Origin: Candidatus Methylomirabilota bacterium
GTDB taxonomy: Bacteria > Methylomirabilota > Methylomirabilia > Methylomirabilales > 2-02-FULL-66-22
DNA: 7,071 nucleotides
Direction of reading: 5' to 3'
Assembly: GCA_016209725.1 (NCBI GenBank)
Contig: JACQVO010000221.1
Coordinates: 1 to 7,071, forward strand
Every line of letters begins with the position of its first letter. Within the stretch, counting starts at the first letter, position 1. Below, one piece after another: positions 6,089 through 7,071 of the stretch. The notes beneath the pieces were generated by a model. The model searched no databases and had not been told where the DNA came from. It saw only the letters and a list, made by a program, of their open reading frames with translations. Made by a program: the position numbers and the translations under genes.

Positions 6089-6679
6089 TCAGGGCATCCT
6101 CTGGAAGGCGAGACAAACCCACTGTCCTTCGGTTCGTCGCGACAGGGGTCCGAGGTTCGCAGCCGCCGCCGCCTTCAGCATGATCCCCTCCGTATGAACC
6201 TGGAACCCGGAGAGGATGACCCGACCCTTCTCGCGACAATGGCCCGTCAGAGTCTGGAGCCACTGCGCCACCTCGTCGCCCGTGTCGAGATTGGCCACCA
6301 CGACGTCGAAGGCCGCAGAGCCGCCGAGGGCAGAGGGAGTCCCGGCGATCACCTCGATGACCTGCTGCAGCCCGTTCCTGCCCACATTGCCGCGGGCCAC
6401 GAGGCAGGCCTCCAGATTCCTGTCGAGGGCCACCGCGCTCCCCGCCCCCAGCCGAATCGCCGCGAGCGCGAGGATTCCCGACCCGGTGCCCACGTCGAGG
6501 ACGCGATCGCCGGCCACCACGTATTGCTGAAGCTCCTGGAGGCACATCCGCGTCGTGGGATGCGTCCCCGTGCCGAAACTCTGCCCCGCCTCCAGGATGA
6601 CGGCGCGGGGGTCCGTCCGGACGTACTCCGGATCCCGAGGCGACGCCAGGATCAGGTAATCCTCGATCCAGACCGGCAC
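6089..6679 (-). CDS. prmA: PrmA-type methyltransferase, catalytic domain only
   Basis: A SAM-dependent methyltransferase of the ribosomal protein L11 methyltransferase family. From the GTG at 6679 (196 aa) it has the PrmA hallmark GQSFGTGTHPTT at 32-43, motif I VLDVGTGSGILALAA at 60-74, the acidic motif II end VALDRN near 83-88, the post-motif FDVVVANL at 124-131, and a C-terminal EGQWVCLAFQR like the last strand of PrmA. E. coli PrmA is about 293 aa and carries an N-terminal L11-recognition domain that is missing here. The longer frame to 6949 does not supply it: that stretch has many A/T third positions and no resemblance. The GTG has a very strong purine box (GGGAGGAGGGAG, 6698-6687) ending seven bases upstream. 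L11 may not be the substrate; another protein is possible. Confidence 0.85.
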   Translation of the reverse strand: MPVWIEDYLILASPRDPEYVRTDPRAVILEAGQSFGTGTHPTTRMCLQELQQYVVAGDRVLDVGTGSGILALAAIRLGAGSAVALDRNLEACLVARGNVGRNGLQQVIEVIAGTPSALGGSAAFDVVVANLDTGDEVAQWLQTLTGHCREKGRVILSGFQVHTEGIMLKAAAAANLGPLSRRTEGQWVCLAFQRMP

Positions 6680-7071
6680 GGTTCCACTCCCTCCTCCCGT
6701 ATCGCCCGCCAACCACTCTCGACAGCGGCGGATTCTAGGGGCTCCGGCGTCACGGGTCAACCTCAGGGCCCATGACTTTCCCTTCAATTCAGGGGGCCAC
6801 TCCACTGCTCTCTGCATCATGAAGCGTGGACCATGGATCGGTGGCTTCGGGGTGGGTGGGGGACCCTTGCGGAGCCTGCGCTCCGAGGCAGTCAGGCGTC
6901 TGATGGACCGGAGAAAGCCGTGGACATCACACGGAGTACGAGGATACATCCCGGTTCCAGGGATTCCCGGAGGCCGGGCCGCATCCGAAATACCCGAATC
7001 ACGTCCCCCTTGAGATCAGCAAACAGTGTGCGGAGTCAACACTGTACACCATCACGGCTCTGTCATAGCTG
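6680..7071. other. Non-coding region upstream of the PrmA-like gene
   Basis: No convincing gene on either strand. Open frames across it lack a ribosome site and a coding-like third-position bias. It contains a strong Shine-Dalgarno for the methyltransferase at 6698-6687, a 6-bp perfect hairpin CGGAGC-CTGC-GCTCCG (6870-6885) without a T tract, and the dyad at 7023-7045. It is long enough to hold a promoter and a leader. Confidence 0.55.
7023..7045 (-). promoter_or_regulatory. Dyad overlapping a TTGACT -35-like box
   Basis: ACAGTGT and ACACTGT are perfect 7-bp inverted arms separated by nine bases. On the minus strand the left arm runs into TTGACT, a good sigma-70 -35 match. The -10 region 16-18 bases on (TCTCAA or ATCTCA) is poor. 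The combination resembles an operator over a promoter, reading toward the methyltransferase gene about 340 bases away. It could instead belong to a gene beyond the right edge. Confidence 0.3.

Noticed and set aside
6053..6775. Plus-strand frame opposite the PrmA-like gene
   Set aside because: Antisense to clear methyltransferase motifs; no recognisable protein.
6680..6949. N-terminal extension of the PrmA-like protein to the ATG at 6949
   Set aside because: Weak third-position bias, no similarity to the L11-recognition domain, no ribosome site at 6949 or at the ATG pair at 6820/6817, and a very strong one at 6679.

Overview
The window is GC-rich (most genes have G or C at nearly every third codon position) and almost every gene is on the minus strand. 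It looks like a chromosomal segment of a high-GC, probably uncultured environmental bacterium. RecQ, PrmA and U32 family proteins are too widespread to name a phylum. One partial gene on the plus strand ends at the left edge.

Read in the direction of transcription (right to left), the layout is as follows. (a) 6680-7071 is a non-coding stretch with a dyad around a TTGACT box near the right edge. (b) A stand-alone PrmA-type methyltransferase domain, GTG start at 6679. (c) A spacer with a terminator-like hairpin (6009-6031) and a tandem 21-bp repeat (5960-6001). (d) Three consecutive U32-family genes: UbiU-like (5926-4994), UbiV-like (4889-3936) and a second UbiU-like (3867-2899). (e) A small Cys-rich putative zinc-ribbon protein (2783-2517). 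(f) A 132-bp MITE-like palindrome (2389-2520) whose terminal repeat supplies the stop codon of the zinc-ribbon gene. (g) A full-length RecQ helicase (2260-443). (h) Directly after the recQ stop, a short frameshifted remnant of a Walker-A ATPase (442-351). The C-terminal end of an unrecognised plus-strand gene (1-330) converges on it.

The most interesting part is the U32 trio. Known U32 proteins (UbiU/UbiV, TrhP, RlhA) are Fe-S proteins used in O2-independent hydroxylation of ubiquinone precursors, tRNA or rRNA, with prephenate as oxygen donor where studied. The middle gene keeps the complete UbiV four-cysteine pattern with identical C-X12-C-X3-C spacing. Both UbiU-like neighbours share a GWSR / LGKCWM signature but have altered cysteine sets. 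This suggests a multi-subunit hydroxylase different from the classical UbiU-UbiV pair; its substrate cannot be read from the window.

The spacers downstream of two of the three U32 genes hold arrays of a degenerate 7-bp unit (GGAAACT-like). Several long ORFs in other frames begin inside such non-coding repeats, so I moved the starts of four genes to GTG codons with clear Shine-Dalgarno sequences.
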